From Brooklawnia sp050943675 (lineage in GTDB: Bacteria; Actinomycetota; Actinomycetes; Propionibacteriales; Propionibacteriaceae): 13,075 nt of DNA. Below, in pieces: positions 1 through 7,273 of this stretch. Location: assembly GCA_050943675.1 (NCBI GenBank), contig JBMNPP010000060.1, positions 1 to 13,075 on the forward strand, in the 5' to 3' direction. The notes beneath the pieces were generated by a model, which saw nothing but the letters and a program-made list of their open reading frames with translations, was not told the origin of the DNA and did no database searches. How positions within the stretch are numbered: the stretch's first letter is position 1; each line of letters opens with the position of its first letter. Position numbers and translations under genes: made by a program.

Positions 1-1492
1 ACTTCAACGGCACCCCGGTCGTCGGGTCGACCAGCGATGGCCCGTCCTCCGCCTGCGAGGCACCAGCCATCGCCTCCCGGTCGTCCAGCAGTCGTTTGAA
101 GCGGCGCCGCAACACCTCATCCATGGCTGCCACGTCATTGGAGCCCTCGAACCCCTTGATGATGAAGCGCCGGTATTCCGACTTGCGGGGCAGCCCGTCC
201 TCGAAGACGACCATCGACCCGACCACCTCGGTGCCCTGCAAGTGGCTGATGTCGAAGCCCTCGATCCGCAGGGGGGCATTGGCCATCCCCAACGCCTCCT
301 GCAGGTCTTCCAGTGCGCGGGCACGAGTGCCCAGGTCCTGGGCACGCCTGGCCTTGTGCTGGGCCAGGGCCTCCTGCGCATTGCGGGCCACGGTCTCCAG
401 CAGAGCCGCCTTGGCACCACGCTGCGGGACATGGATACCCACCTTCGAACCACGCTGTTCACTGAGCAGTTCGGCAAGCACCGCACCCGATGCCGGCGCG
501 ACCGGCACGATCACCTGGGGCGGGATCGTGGTGCCGTTGCTGGTCTGGAAGCCCTGGTCGTCGGCGTACAGCCGCAGCAGGAAGCCCTCGATCAGCTCAT
601 CGGCACCCGAATCGTCGGCCCGGTCGGCGATCCAGGCCCGTTCACCGCGGACGCGGCCGCTGCGCACGTGGAAGATCTGCACAGCCACCTCCAACTCTTC
701 GACGGCCAACGCGAGCACATCGGCATCGGTGCCGTCCGGCAGGACGATGGCGTTCTTCTCGGTGGCCTGGCGCAGGGCGTCCAGCGAGTCGCGCAGTGCA
801 GCCGCCCGCTCGTATTCCATGGCCTGGGCCGCCTGGCGCATCTGGTCTTCCAGTTTCCGCTCCAGGCCGCGGGTCTGGCCGGCCCAGAAGGCGGAGAAAT
901 CCGCGACGACCTCGCGGTGCTCCTCGGCGCTCACCCGTCCCACGCAGGGTGCGACGCATTTGCCGATATAGCCCAGCAGACACGGCCGGCCACTGGCCAC
1001 GGCGTTGCGGAAGACCCCATCGCTGCACGAGCGCATCGGGAATACCCGTAACAGCAGGTCGACGGTTTCGCGCACCGCCCAGGCCTGCGCGAATGGACCG
1101 AAGTAGCGGCGGCCCTTGCGTTTGGCGCCCCGGCCCACGTAGACGCGGGGGTACTCCTGGTTCCACGTGATGCACAGCCATGGATATGACTTGTCATCGC
1201 GGTACTTGATGTTGAACCGCGGGTCGTACTGCTTGATCCAGGTGTATTCGAGCTGCAGTGCCTCCAGCTCATTGCGCACCACGGTCCACTCGACGCTGGC
1301 GGCATTGCGCACCATGGTCTGGGTCCGGAAGTGCAGCCCGGCCACATCCACGAAATACGAGTTCAGCCGGTTGCGCAGGTTCTTGGCCTTGCCAACATAG
1401 ATGACCTGGCCGTGCGGATCGATGAACCGGTAGACCCCGGGGTCGGTCGGGATCGATCCGGATGCGGGACGGTAGCTTGCTGGATCGACCAT
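1..1492 (-). CDS. uvrC: UvrABC excinuclease subunit C, C-terminus cut by window edge
   Basis: UvrC makes both incisions around a DNA lesion after UvrA and UvrB have loaded. The frame is open from the ATG at 1492 to the left edge, giving about 497 codons. Visible in order: the GIY-YIG nuclease domain (GVY at residues 19-21, IYVGK at 31-35), a cysteine cluster C156, C171, C179, C183 (the spacing known to bind a 4Fe-4S cluster in E. coli UvrC), a UVR helical hairpin that contacts UvrB (about 208-242), and the start of the RNase-H-like nuclease domain (GFDISHLQG at 412-420, D414 the likely first catalytic Asp). The rest of that domain and the HhH domain lie outside the window. The gene begins 34 bp after the uvrA stop on the same strand. 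No Shine-Dalgarno is seen, but TAGACT lies 7 bases before the ATG, so it may be separately transcribed and leaderless. The identification is secure; completeness cannot be judged. Confidence 0.97.
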   Translation of the reverse strand, partial: MVDPASYRPASGSIPTDPGVYRFIDPHGQVIYVGKAKNLRNRLNSYFVDVAGLHFRTQTMVRNAASVEWTVVRNELEALQLEYTWIKQYDPRFNIKYRDDKSYPWLCITWNQEYPRVYVGRGAKRKGRRYFGPFAQAWAVRETVDLLLRVFPMRSCSDGVFRNAVASGRPCLLGYIGKCVAPCVGRVSAEEHREVVADFSAFWAGQTRGLERKLEDQMRQAAQAMEYERAAALRDSLDALRQATEKNAIVLPDGTDADVLALAVEELEVAVQIFHVRSGRVRGERAWIADRADDSGADELIEGFLLRLYADDQGFQTSNGTTIPPQVIVPVAPASGAVLAELLSEQRGSKVGIHVPQRGAKAALLETVARNAQEALAQHKARRAQDLGTRARALEDLQEALGMANAPLRIEGFDISHLQGTEVVGSMVVFEDGLPRKSEYRRFIIKGFEGSNDVAAMDEVLRRRFKRLLDDREAMAGASQAEDGPSLVDPTTGVPLK

Positions 1493-1526
1493 GCTGGGCA
1501 GTCTACGAGGCGTCAGCGGGGACGCT

Positions 1527-4475
1527 TCAGGCCGCATCCTTCGGCTTGCGCTTGCGCTTCGGCCTGGCCGGGGTCTCCGCAGCGACCAGCGCGTCGGCAG
1601 TCCCATCGGCTGCCAAGGGCACCTGGCGCCCGGCGAGCACGCCGGCCAGGAAGCCACCAGTATGGCTGTCCGGGTTGGCGGCAACCTGCTCCGGGGTGCC
1701 CTGCGCGACGATCTGGCCGCCATGGTGGCCACCCTCGGGGCCCAGGTCGATCACCCAGTCAGCGGTCTTGATGACATCCAGGTTGTGCTCGATCACCACC
1801 ACGGTGTTGCCCGCGTCGACCAGGCGGTTCAGCACACCGAGCAGCTTGTTGATGTCCTCGAAGTGCAGGCCGGTGGTGGGTTCGTCCAGCACATAGAGCG
1901 TGCGCCCGGTCGAACGGCGGTGCAGCTCGGAGGCCAGCTTGACCCGCTGCGCCTCACCACCGGACAACGTCGTGGCAGGCTGCCCGAGCCGCACATAACC
2001 CAGCCCCACCTCGACCAGGGTGTCCAGGTGCCGCGCGATCGATGAGAGCGCCGCGAAGAACTGGGCGGCCTGCTCGATCGGCAGGTCGAGTACCTGGGCG
2101 ATGGTGAGCCCCTTGTACCTGACCTCGAGGGTCTCCCGGTTGTACCGGGCGCCATGGCACACCTCGCAGGGCACGTACACGTCCGGCAGGAAGTTCATCT
2201 CGATCCTGATGGTGCCGTCACCCCGGCAGTGCTCGCAGCGGCCACCCTTGATGTTGAAGCTGAACCGGCCCGGCTGGTAGCCACGGGCCTTCGCCTCGGG
2301 GGTCTGGCTGAACAGTGACCGGATCTTGTCGAAGACCCCGGTGTAGGTGGCCGGGTTCGACCGTGGCGAGCGGCCGATCGGTGACTGGTCGACGTGCACG
2401 ACCTTGTTGACCGCATCAGAGCCGGTAATGCCCTCATGACGCCCGGGCACGTCCTTGGCCCCGTACAACTGCTTGGCAAGTGACTTGTAGAGAATGGCAT
2501 TGACCAGCGATGACTTGCCCGAGCCGGACACGCCAGTCACCGCGACCAGCTTGCCGAGCGGAAACGCCACCGTCACGCCGGCCAGGTTGTTCTCGCGCGC
2601 CCCGTGCACCACCAACTGCTGGCCATTGCCTGCGCGGCGCTGTGCCGGGAGTGCGATCTCGCAGCGTCCGGACAGGTAGGCGCCGGTGACTGATTCACTG
2701 TTGGCGAGCAATTCCGGCAGGCTGCCCGAGACCACGATCCGGCCACCATGTTCCCCAGCGCCGGGCCCGATGTCGACCAGGTGGTCGGCGGCCCTGATGG
2801 TGTCCTCATCGTGCTCGACCACGATCAATGTGTTGCCCAGGTCACGCAAGCGCAGCAGCGTCTCGATGAGCCGTCGGTTGTCCCGTTGGTGCAGCCCGAT
2901 CGACGGCTCGTCCAGGACGTAGAGCACGCCTGTCAATCCCGAGCCGATCTGGGTGGCCAGGCGGATCCGCTGCGCCTCACCACCAGAAAGCGACCCGGCG
3001 GTGCGGGACAGGGTCAGGTAGTCCAGGCCGACGTCGAGCAGGAACCGCAACCGTTCGGAGATCTCGCGCAGCACCAGCGAGGCGATCGACTGCTCACGCT
3101 CGCTGAGTTCGAGACCATCCAGGAACTCGGCCGCCTCGTCGATCGACAGCCGCGCAACCTGGTCGATATTGCACCCACCAACGGTGACTGCCAACGAACT
3201 GGGCTTCAGCCGGGCACCCGAACAGGCGGCACATGGGATCTCGCGCAGGTAGGCGCCCCAGCGATCACGCGCGGCATCTGTTTCAGCCTCGTCGTAACGG
3301 CGTCGCACCTGTGGCAGAACCCCCTCATACTTCTGGGTATAGGTGCGGACGCGCCCGAACCGGTTTCGGTACCGCACCAGCACCGGGTCGTCATGACCCT
3401 TGAGGATGAAGCTGCGGACGTCTTCGGGGAGTTCCCGCCAGGGGGTGTCGACGGAGAAACCATGCTGCTCGGCCATCGAGTCGAAGACGTGGCCGTAGTG
3501 CCTGGCGACGGTCGGGCTGGCCCACGGCGCGATCGCACCCTGGGACAGCGATTTCAACTGGTCCGGGACCACCAGTTCGGGATCGACCTCGAGGGTGGTG
3601 CCCAGACCGGTGCAGGCCGGGCAGGCCCCCCAGGGGCTGTTGAAGGAGAACTGCCGTGGTTCCATCTCGTCCAGGGCGATGTCGTGCCCGTTCGGGCAGG
3701 CCAGGTTCTCGCTATAGCTGCGGGCCCGCGCCGGATCATCTGGCCGGCGGTCAACAAAATCGAGCACCACCACGCCCGCGGCAAGGCCGAGCGCGGTCTC
3801 GATGGAATCGGTGATGCGCTGCTTGGCGGAGGCCTTGACCGCGACCCGGTCGACCACCACGTCGATATCGTGTTTCTGCTGCTTGTTGAGCTTTGGGGGG
3901 TCAGTCAACTGGTGGATCTCGCCGTCGACCCGGACCCTGGCGTACCCGTCGGAGGCGAGCGTGCGGAAGACCTCCACGTACTCGCCCTTGCGGCCCTTTA
4001 CCAGCGGGGCCAGCACCTGAAACCTGGTGCCCTCTGGCAGGTCGAGCACCTGGTCGACGATCTGCTGCGGTGTCTGCCGACTGATCAGCTCGCCACAGAC
4101 CAGGCAGTGTGGGTGCCCGATGCGGGCAAACAGCAGCCGCAGGTAGTCGTAGACTTCGGTCACTGTGCCAACGGTCGAGCGCGGGTTCCGGCTGGTCGAC
4201 TTCTGGTCGATGGCGACCGCAGGGGACAGTCCCTCGATGAAATCGACAGCAGGCTTGTCCATCTGGCCCAGGAACTGTCGGGCATAGGCCGACAACGACT
4301 CGACATAGCGCCGCTGCCCCTCAGCGAAGATGGTGTCGAAGGCCAGCGACGACTTGCCCGAGCCCGACAACCCGGTGAAGACGATCAGGGCATCTCTGGG
4401 CAGGTCAAGGTTGACGGACTGCAGGTTGTGTTCGCGGGCCCCAGAGATGATGAGTCGATCCTTCACGTCCATCAT
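1527..4475 (-). CDS. uvrA: UvrABC excinuclease subunit A (damage-sensing ABC ATPase)
   Basis: UvrA is the cytoplasmic ATPase that finds bulky DNA lesions and loads UvrB. The 982-aa product has normal family length and two ABC modules. Module 1 has Walker A GLSGSGKSS (residues 35-43) and signature SLSGGEAQR (495-503) followed by LDEPSIGLH. Module 2 has Walker A GVSGSGKSS (648-656), signature TLSGGEAQR (837-845) and LDEPTTGLH. The first zinc module is C260-x3-H264 with C285-x2-C288, and the C-terminal zinc finger is C747/C750/C770/C773. The C-terminal tail is basic (RPKRKRKPK). Two ATGs are adjacent at 4475 and 4472. I chose 4475 because AGGGGG lies 10 bases upstream, although 4472 is equally possible; a TTG at 4508 would add 11 unconserved residues. 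It is divergent from the gene at 4582 across a 106-bp gap and is followed by uvrC. No convincing LexA box was found upstream. Confidence 0.98.
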   Translation of the reverse strand: MMDVKDRLIISGAREHNLQSVNLDLPRDALIVFTGLSGSGKSSLAFDTIFAEGQRRYVESLSAYARQFLGQMDKPAVDFIEGLSPAVAIDQKSTSRNPRSTVGTVTEVYDYLRLLFARIGHPHCLVCGELISRQTPQQIVDQVLDLPEGTRFQVLAPLVKGRKGEYVEVFRTLASDGYARVRVDGEIHQLTDPPKLNKQQKHDIDVVVDRVAVKASAKQRITDSIETALGLAAGVVVLDFVDRRPDDPARARSYSENLACPNGHDIALDEMEPRQFSFNSPWGACPACTGLGTTLEVDPELVVPDQLKSLSQGAIAPWASPTVARHYGHVFDSMAEQHGFSVDTPWRELPEDVRSFILKGHDDPVLVRYRNRFGRVRTYTQKYEGVLPQVRRRYDEAETDAARDRWGAYLREIPCAACSGARLKPSSLAVTVGGCNIDQVARLSIDEAAEFLDGLELSEREQSIASLVLREISERLRFLLDVGLDYLTLSRTAGSLSGGEAQRIRLATQIGSGLTGVLYVLDEPSIGLHQRDNRRLIETLLRLRDLGNTLIVVEHDEDTIRAADHLVDIGPGAGEHGGRIVVSGSLPELLANSESVTGAYLSGRCEIALPAQRRAGNGQQLVVHGARENNLAGVTVAFPLGKLVAVTGVSGSGKSSLVNAILYKSLAKQLYGAKDVPGRHEGITGSDAVNKVVHVDQSPIGRSPRSNPATYTGVFDKIRSLFSQTPEAKARGYQPGRFSFNIKGGRCEHCRGDGTIRIEMNFLPDVYVPCEVCHGARYNRETLEVRYKGLTIAQVLDLPIEQAAQFFAALSSIARHLDTLVEVGLGYVRLGQPATTLSGGEAQRVKLASELHRRSTGRTLYVLDEPTTGLHFEDINKLLGVLNRLVDAGNTVVVIEHNLDVIKTADWVIDLGPEGGHHGGQIVAQGTPEQVAANPDSHTGGFLAGVLAGRQVPLAADGTADALVAAETPARPKRKRKPKDAA

Positions 4476-4520
4476 CGTATGCCGACCCCCTGACAAGTCC
4501 GCCAACACCCGAACCAGCGG

Positions 4521-4526
4521 TAGGCT
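4521..4526 (+). promoter_or_regulatory. possible -10 element for the mycothiol-dependent enzyme gene
   Basis: TAGGCT fits the actinobacterial TANNNT -10 pattern and sits in the 106-bp divergent gap, about 55 bases before the GTG start. No good -35 is seen at 16-19 bp. A short inverted repeat GTTGA-N7-TCAAC (4551-4567) lies between it and the ribosome binding site AGGAG (4571-4575). This is a pattern match only. Confidence 0.25.
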
Positions 4527-4581
4527 GGGCAGGTGTCGCGATCACGTGCCGTTGATCGCCGGTCAACACGAGGAGAAGCCG

Positions 4582-5319
4582 GTGACCTGGGACGCTGACG
4601 AGCAGGCCGGGCTAAGCGCACTGGCCGACGTCGCCGAGGTGCGGCAGGCGAAGCTGGAATGCACCCAACGCCTGCTGGGTGACACCATTGCCCTGAGTGA
4701 ACAGGCCTGGCAGGAACCCTCCCGGCTGGCTGGCTGGACGCGAGCTCATGTCGCCTCGCACCTGGCCCGCAATGCCGACGCACTGGTGCGCGCGGTCGAT
4801 GCGGTGCTGATGGGCCGACGCGGGCTGATGTACCACTCTGACGATGACCGTGACCTGACGATTGAGCGCGGTTCCGAACGCAGCGGCCTGGACCTGCAGA
4901 TCGACCTGGACACCAGCGCCGGCCGCCTGCAGCGCCGCCTGAACGTGCTGGAGTCGGTGCCGGCCGACCTGATGGTGGAACTCAGCCCGGGGACGCTGTT
5001 CCGGGTCCAGTTGCTGCCCCTCATCAGGCTCAACGAAGTGGCGCTGCACCATGTCGACCTGGATTGCGGCTTCGAGGTCGAGGACCTCAACCCGGTCATC
5101 GCCGAGTGGTTACTGACCTGGAATGCGTTCGGGATCAATGATTCATTCCCCCGATCGATCCAACTGGTGGCTGATTCGGGCCAGGTCCTCGACATCGGGC
5201 CCGCCAGCGCACAACCCGAGGTGATCAGCGGCAGCGCTGCACTGCTCCTCGGCTGGCTGACCGGCCGCCTGCGGGCTGACCAGGACGGCAACCTGCCGGC
5301 CTCGCCAGCGCACCACTGA
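4582..5319 (+). CDS. Maleylpyruvate isomerase family mycothiol-dependent enzyme
   Basis: This 245-aa cytoplasmic protein has the DinB-like four-helix metal-binding fold of the mycothiol-dependent maleylpyruvate isomerase (MDMPI) family, in which a bound metal activates the thiol of mycothiol. The N-terminal signature GWTRAHVASHLARNADAL (51-68) and the later RLNEVALHHVDL (149-160) are visible. By comparison with Corynebacterium MDMPI the metal ligands would be H60, E152 and H156, and the E-x3-H spacing and the 92-residue gap are preserved. The start is GTG, chosen for AGGAG 6 bases upstream; the frame is open further upstream but that part is antisense to uvrA. The gene is divergent from uvrA and 53 bp before the hydrolase gene. 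Maleylpyruvate isomerase activity itself is not implied, since no aromatic degradation genes are nearby. A mycothiol S-transferase or detoxification role is a guess from the family. Confidence 0.85.
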   Translation: MTWDADEQAGLSALADVAEVRQAKLECTQRLLGDTIALSEQAWQEPSRLAGWTRAHVASHLARNADALVRAVDAVLMGRRGLMYHSDDDRDLTIERGSERSGLDLQIDLDTSAGRLQRRLNVLESVPADLMVELSPGTLFRVQLLPLIRLNEVALHHVDLDCGFEVEDLNPVIAEWLLTWNAFGINDSFPRSIQLVADSGQVLDIGPASAQPEVISGSAALLLGWLTGRLRADQDGNLPASPAHH

Positions 5320-5359
5320 ACTGTCGGCCGCTGCCCGCAGGCCGGGCGATCCGATCGCC

Positions 5360-5365
5360 TACGCT
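5360..5365 (+). promoter_or_regulatory. possible -10 element of a leaderless hydrolase transcript
   Basis: TACGCT ends 7 bases before the ATG at 5373, so transcription would begin at or one base before the start codon. No usable Shine-Dalgarno precedes this ATG, which is consistent with a leaderless mRNA. No -35 is recognisable. Confidence 0.35.
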
Positions 5366-5372
5366 CGGGAAC

Positions 5373-6026
5373 ATGACATCGACCTTCCACACTGCACCTG
5401 ACCTCGACCCGGTCCATTTCGAGGTTGCGGGCCTGCGTTGCACCAAGATCAGCGTCGGCACCATGGACAACAATGCCTACCTGCTGGATGCCGGGTCAGG
5501 CCCCCTGGTGCTGATCGACGCCCCGACCAGTTCACGGCGGCTGCTGGAACTCATCGGGCAGCGCACTCTGGGTGCGGTGATCACCACTCACCGGCACGCA
5601 GACCACGTCCAGGCGCTGGCCCAGGTTTGCCAGGCCACCGGCGCCCGGGCATATGCCGGGGCACCTGATGCCGACTCGATCGCTGAGCAGACCGGAGTGG
5701 TCAGCCAGCCGCTGTGGACCGGCGACCAGGTCAGCTGCGGAGATATCTCGCTGGATGTGATCGGTCTGGTCGGGCACACCCCCGGCTCGATAGCCCTGGT
5801 GTTGAAGGGCCAACCCACCCACATCTTCACCGGTGATTCGCTGTTCCCGGGCGGGCCCGGGCGAACCACCAACCAAACCGAATTCACCTCGCTGATGGAC
5901 GACCTGGCCGCACAGGTCTTCGATGTCTTCGCCGACGCCACCGTCATCCACCCGGGCCACGGGGACTCAACCAGCCTCGGCGTCGAACGCCCACAACTCG
6001 CCCAATGGCGCGCCCGGGGCTGGTAG
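5373..6026 (+). CDS. Metallo-beta-lactamase fold hydrolase (glyoxalase II-like)
   Basis: This 217-aa cytoplasmic protein has the dinuclear metal-binding motifs of the metallo-beta-lactamase superfamily in order: THRHADH (H73, H75, D77, H78), H135 in GHTPGS, D155 in TGDSLF, and H196 in HPGHGD. The GDSLFPGGPGRT region and the HPGHGD ending resemble the hydroxyacylglutathione-hydrolase-like branch; Mycobacterium carries a similar gene next to uvrA. Because the upstream neighbour is a mycothiol-dependent-type enzyme, hydrolysis of a mycothiol thioester is an attractive inference, but the substrate is unknown. The ATG at 5373 has no proper Shine-Dalgarno; TACGCT 7 bases upstream suggests leaderless expression. 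The gene converges on terC, with a hairpin between them. Confidence 0.9.
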   Translation: MTSTFHTAPDLDPVHFEVAGLRCTKISVGTMDNNAYLLDAGSGPLVLIDAPTSSRRLLELIGQRTLGAVITTHRHADHVQALAQVCQATGARAYAGAPDADSIAEQTGVVSQPLWTGDQVSCGDISLDVIGLVGHTPGSIALVLKGQPTHIFTGDSLFPGGPGRTTNQTEFTSLMDDLAAQVFDVFADATVIHPGHGDSTSLGVERPQLAQWRARGW

Positions 6027-6034
6027 GACGCCAA

Positions 6035-6068
6035 ACGGCAGCGCCCACCTGGTGGTGTGCGCTGCCGT
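6035..6068. terminator. hairpin between convergent genes, probable bidirectional terminator
   Basis: A perfect 10-bp inverted repeat, ACGGCAGCGC (6035-6044) and GCGCTGCCGT (6059-6068), encloses a 14-base loop that itself contains CCACC/GGTGG. It sits between the ends of the hydrolase gene (+) and terC (-). There is only a short T run on either side, as is common for actinobacterial terminators. Confidence 0.7.
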
Positions 6069-6083
6069 AGAGTTTCGCCCGGG

Positions 6084-7049
6084 TCAGGCCTGGGACGCCT
6101 CGGCGTTCGCCTCGTCGTGCTTGGTCTTGATCAGCGACACGATCGCGGTTATCGCGATGGTGACGATGATGACTGCCAGCGACAGCATGGTCGGAATCTC
6201 CCAGTGGATCCAGCCGTAACCGTGCATGGCGTGCAGGATCAGCTTGACTGCGATGAAACACAGGATGAAGGCCAGGCCCAGTGACAGGTAGTAGAGCTGG
6301 CGCAGGCCCATCAGCGCGAAGAAGTTCGCGGTGAATACCAGGTACGGCTCCTGGGTGAGGCCGAAGATGGCCGGAATCGAGTCGAGCGCGAACATGATGT
6401 CGATCGAGCCGAGTGCCACCACCACGAAGAAGATCGGGGTGAACAACCGGCGACCGTCGATCTTCACCGAGAAGTGCGTCGAATGGTATTCGGGCGTGGA
6501 CGGCACTACGCGCTTGATGAAGCGCATTACCGCATTGTCGGTCTCGCCGCCCTCATCCTCTTCGCCATGCTTGCGGTAGTCGATCACCAGCTTCACACCG
6601 GTGTAGAGCAGGAAGGCACCGAAGATGAAGAAGACCCAGACGAAGCGCTCGATGAGGGCTGCACCCACCATGATGAAGATGCCGCGAAAGATCAGCGCCA
6701 GGATGATGCCGCACATCAGTGCGAACTGCTGGTAGACGCGCGGCACGCGCATGCTGCTCAGCACGATGATGAAGACGAATAAGTTGTCAATCGACAACGA
6801 ATACTCAGTCAGGTAGCCCGCTAAGAACTCCAGCGCATAATCCCAACTGGATTTGTCGGTGATCGGGTGGGAGAACAACCCAATACCAATACCGAACAGG
6901 ATCGCAGCACTGATGTAAATGCTGATTGTGATCGCGCATTCCTTCATTGAGGGCTCATGAGGCCTGCGAACCATCATGACGACGTCGAACACCAACACCG
7001 CGGTCAGGACGGTAAGTGTAATGATCCACACGATCGGCGTTACGTGCAT
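6084..7049 (-). CDS. TerC/Alx family integral membrane protein, probable Mn2+ exporter
   Basis: This 321-aa polytopic membrane protein has about nine hydrophobic segments. The family's charged motifs are present within membrane helices: EYSLSIDNLFVF in the third and GSIDIMFALDSIPA in the sixth, with acidic residues that likely bind metal. A charged loop (KHGEEDEGGETD) separates the two halves. TerC/Alx proteins are linked to manganese export and tellurite resistance. The leader has a yybP-ykoY-type riboswitch, which strongly supports a manganese role. The ATG at 7049 was chosen because GGAAGG lies 10 bases upstream; a TTG at 7070 would also be in frame but overlaps that site. Base composition appears somewhat less GC-rich than in the neighbours, as expected for hydrophobic codons. 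It is downstream of uvrB and convergent with the hydrolase gene. Confidence 0.95.
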   Translation of the reverse strand: MHVTPIVWIITLTVLTAVLVFDVVMMVRRPHEPSMKECAITISIYISAAILFGIGIGLFSHPITDKSSWDYALEFLAGYLTEYSLSIDNLFVFIIVLSSMRVPRVYQQFALMCGIILALIFRGIFIMVGAALIERFVWVFFIFGAFLLYTGVKLVIDYRKHGEEDEGGETDNAVMRFIKRVVPSTPEYHSTHFSVKIDGRRLFTPIFFVVVALGSIDIMFALDSIPAIFGLTQEPYLVFTANFFALMGLRQLYYLSLGLAFILCFIAVKLILHAMHGYGWIHWEIPTMLSLAVIIVTIAITAIVSLIKTKHDEANAEASQA

Positions 7050-7075
7050 AGGAGTACTACCTTCCAACAAGAGGT

Positions 7076-7180
7076 CATCCGGCTGGAGGTCTCGCCACTG
7101 ACCAAACAGTGATCGGCTGCGGATTCGGAAGACAGGCTTCGTATTGACGACTCCGCACGGGGGCTACTCCCCTCCGGATG
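7076..7180 (-). promoter_or_regulatory. yybP-ykoY family (manganese) riboswitch upstream of terC
   Basis: Read on the minus strand, the leader contains the conserved blocks of this class in the right order: GGGGAGTAGC (7172-7163), GTCGTCAATACG (7151-7140) and GGCGAGACCTCC (7096-7085). The closing stem is perfect: CATCCGG (7180-7174) with CCGGATG (7082-7076). An internal hairpin CACTG/CAGTG lies at 7111-7096. The class senses Mn2+ and typically controls TerC/MntP-type exporters, as here. The aptamer ends 26 bases before the terC ATG, close to its GGAAGG ribosome binding site and with no clear terminator between them. Control of translation initiation is therefore more likely than termination, though this is inferred. 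Confidence 0.88.
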
Positions 7181-7250
7181 AAATTGTCGCACCAGCGGCT
7201 GGTTCAGGCCAAATCTGCCAACTGATTCCGCTCAGACTAACACCGTGGAT

Positions 7251-7268
7251 ACCTGCCGAAGGCAAGGT
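7251..7268 (-). terminator. small hairpin after uvrB, weak terminator candidate
   Basis: Just past the uvrB TAG, the minus strand reads ACC-T-TGCC, TTC loop, GGCA-GGT: a 7-bp stem with one bulged T. No T tract follows, so it could be a weak terminator or an mRNA-end hairpin. The remaining bases up to the riboswitch (7181-7250) hold no recognisable gene; a terC promoter should lie here but none is convincing. Confidence 0.3.
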
Positions 7269-7273
7269 TCAAA

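Noticed and set aside
242..1051. Plus-strand open frames of more than 200 codons in the first 1.2 kb.
   Set aside because: The minus strand encodes uvrC continuously through this stretch, with clear GIY-YIG, UVR and RNase-H-like motifs.
2748..4493. A 581-codon open frame on the plus strand opposite uvrA.
   Set aside because: Its product has no recognisable motif and uvrA on the other strand is unmistakable.
4551..4567. Inverted repeat GTTGA-N7-TCAAC in the uvrA divergent gap, considered as a LexA site.
   Set aside because: It does not match the actinobacterial or Gram-positive LexA consensus, and 5-bp arms are common by chance.
7183..7210. TTGGCC...GACAAT as a terC promoter.
   Set aside because: Only 4 of 6 matches in each box, and the start would fall inside the riboswitch closing stem, which would cut off the aptamer's 5' end.
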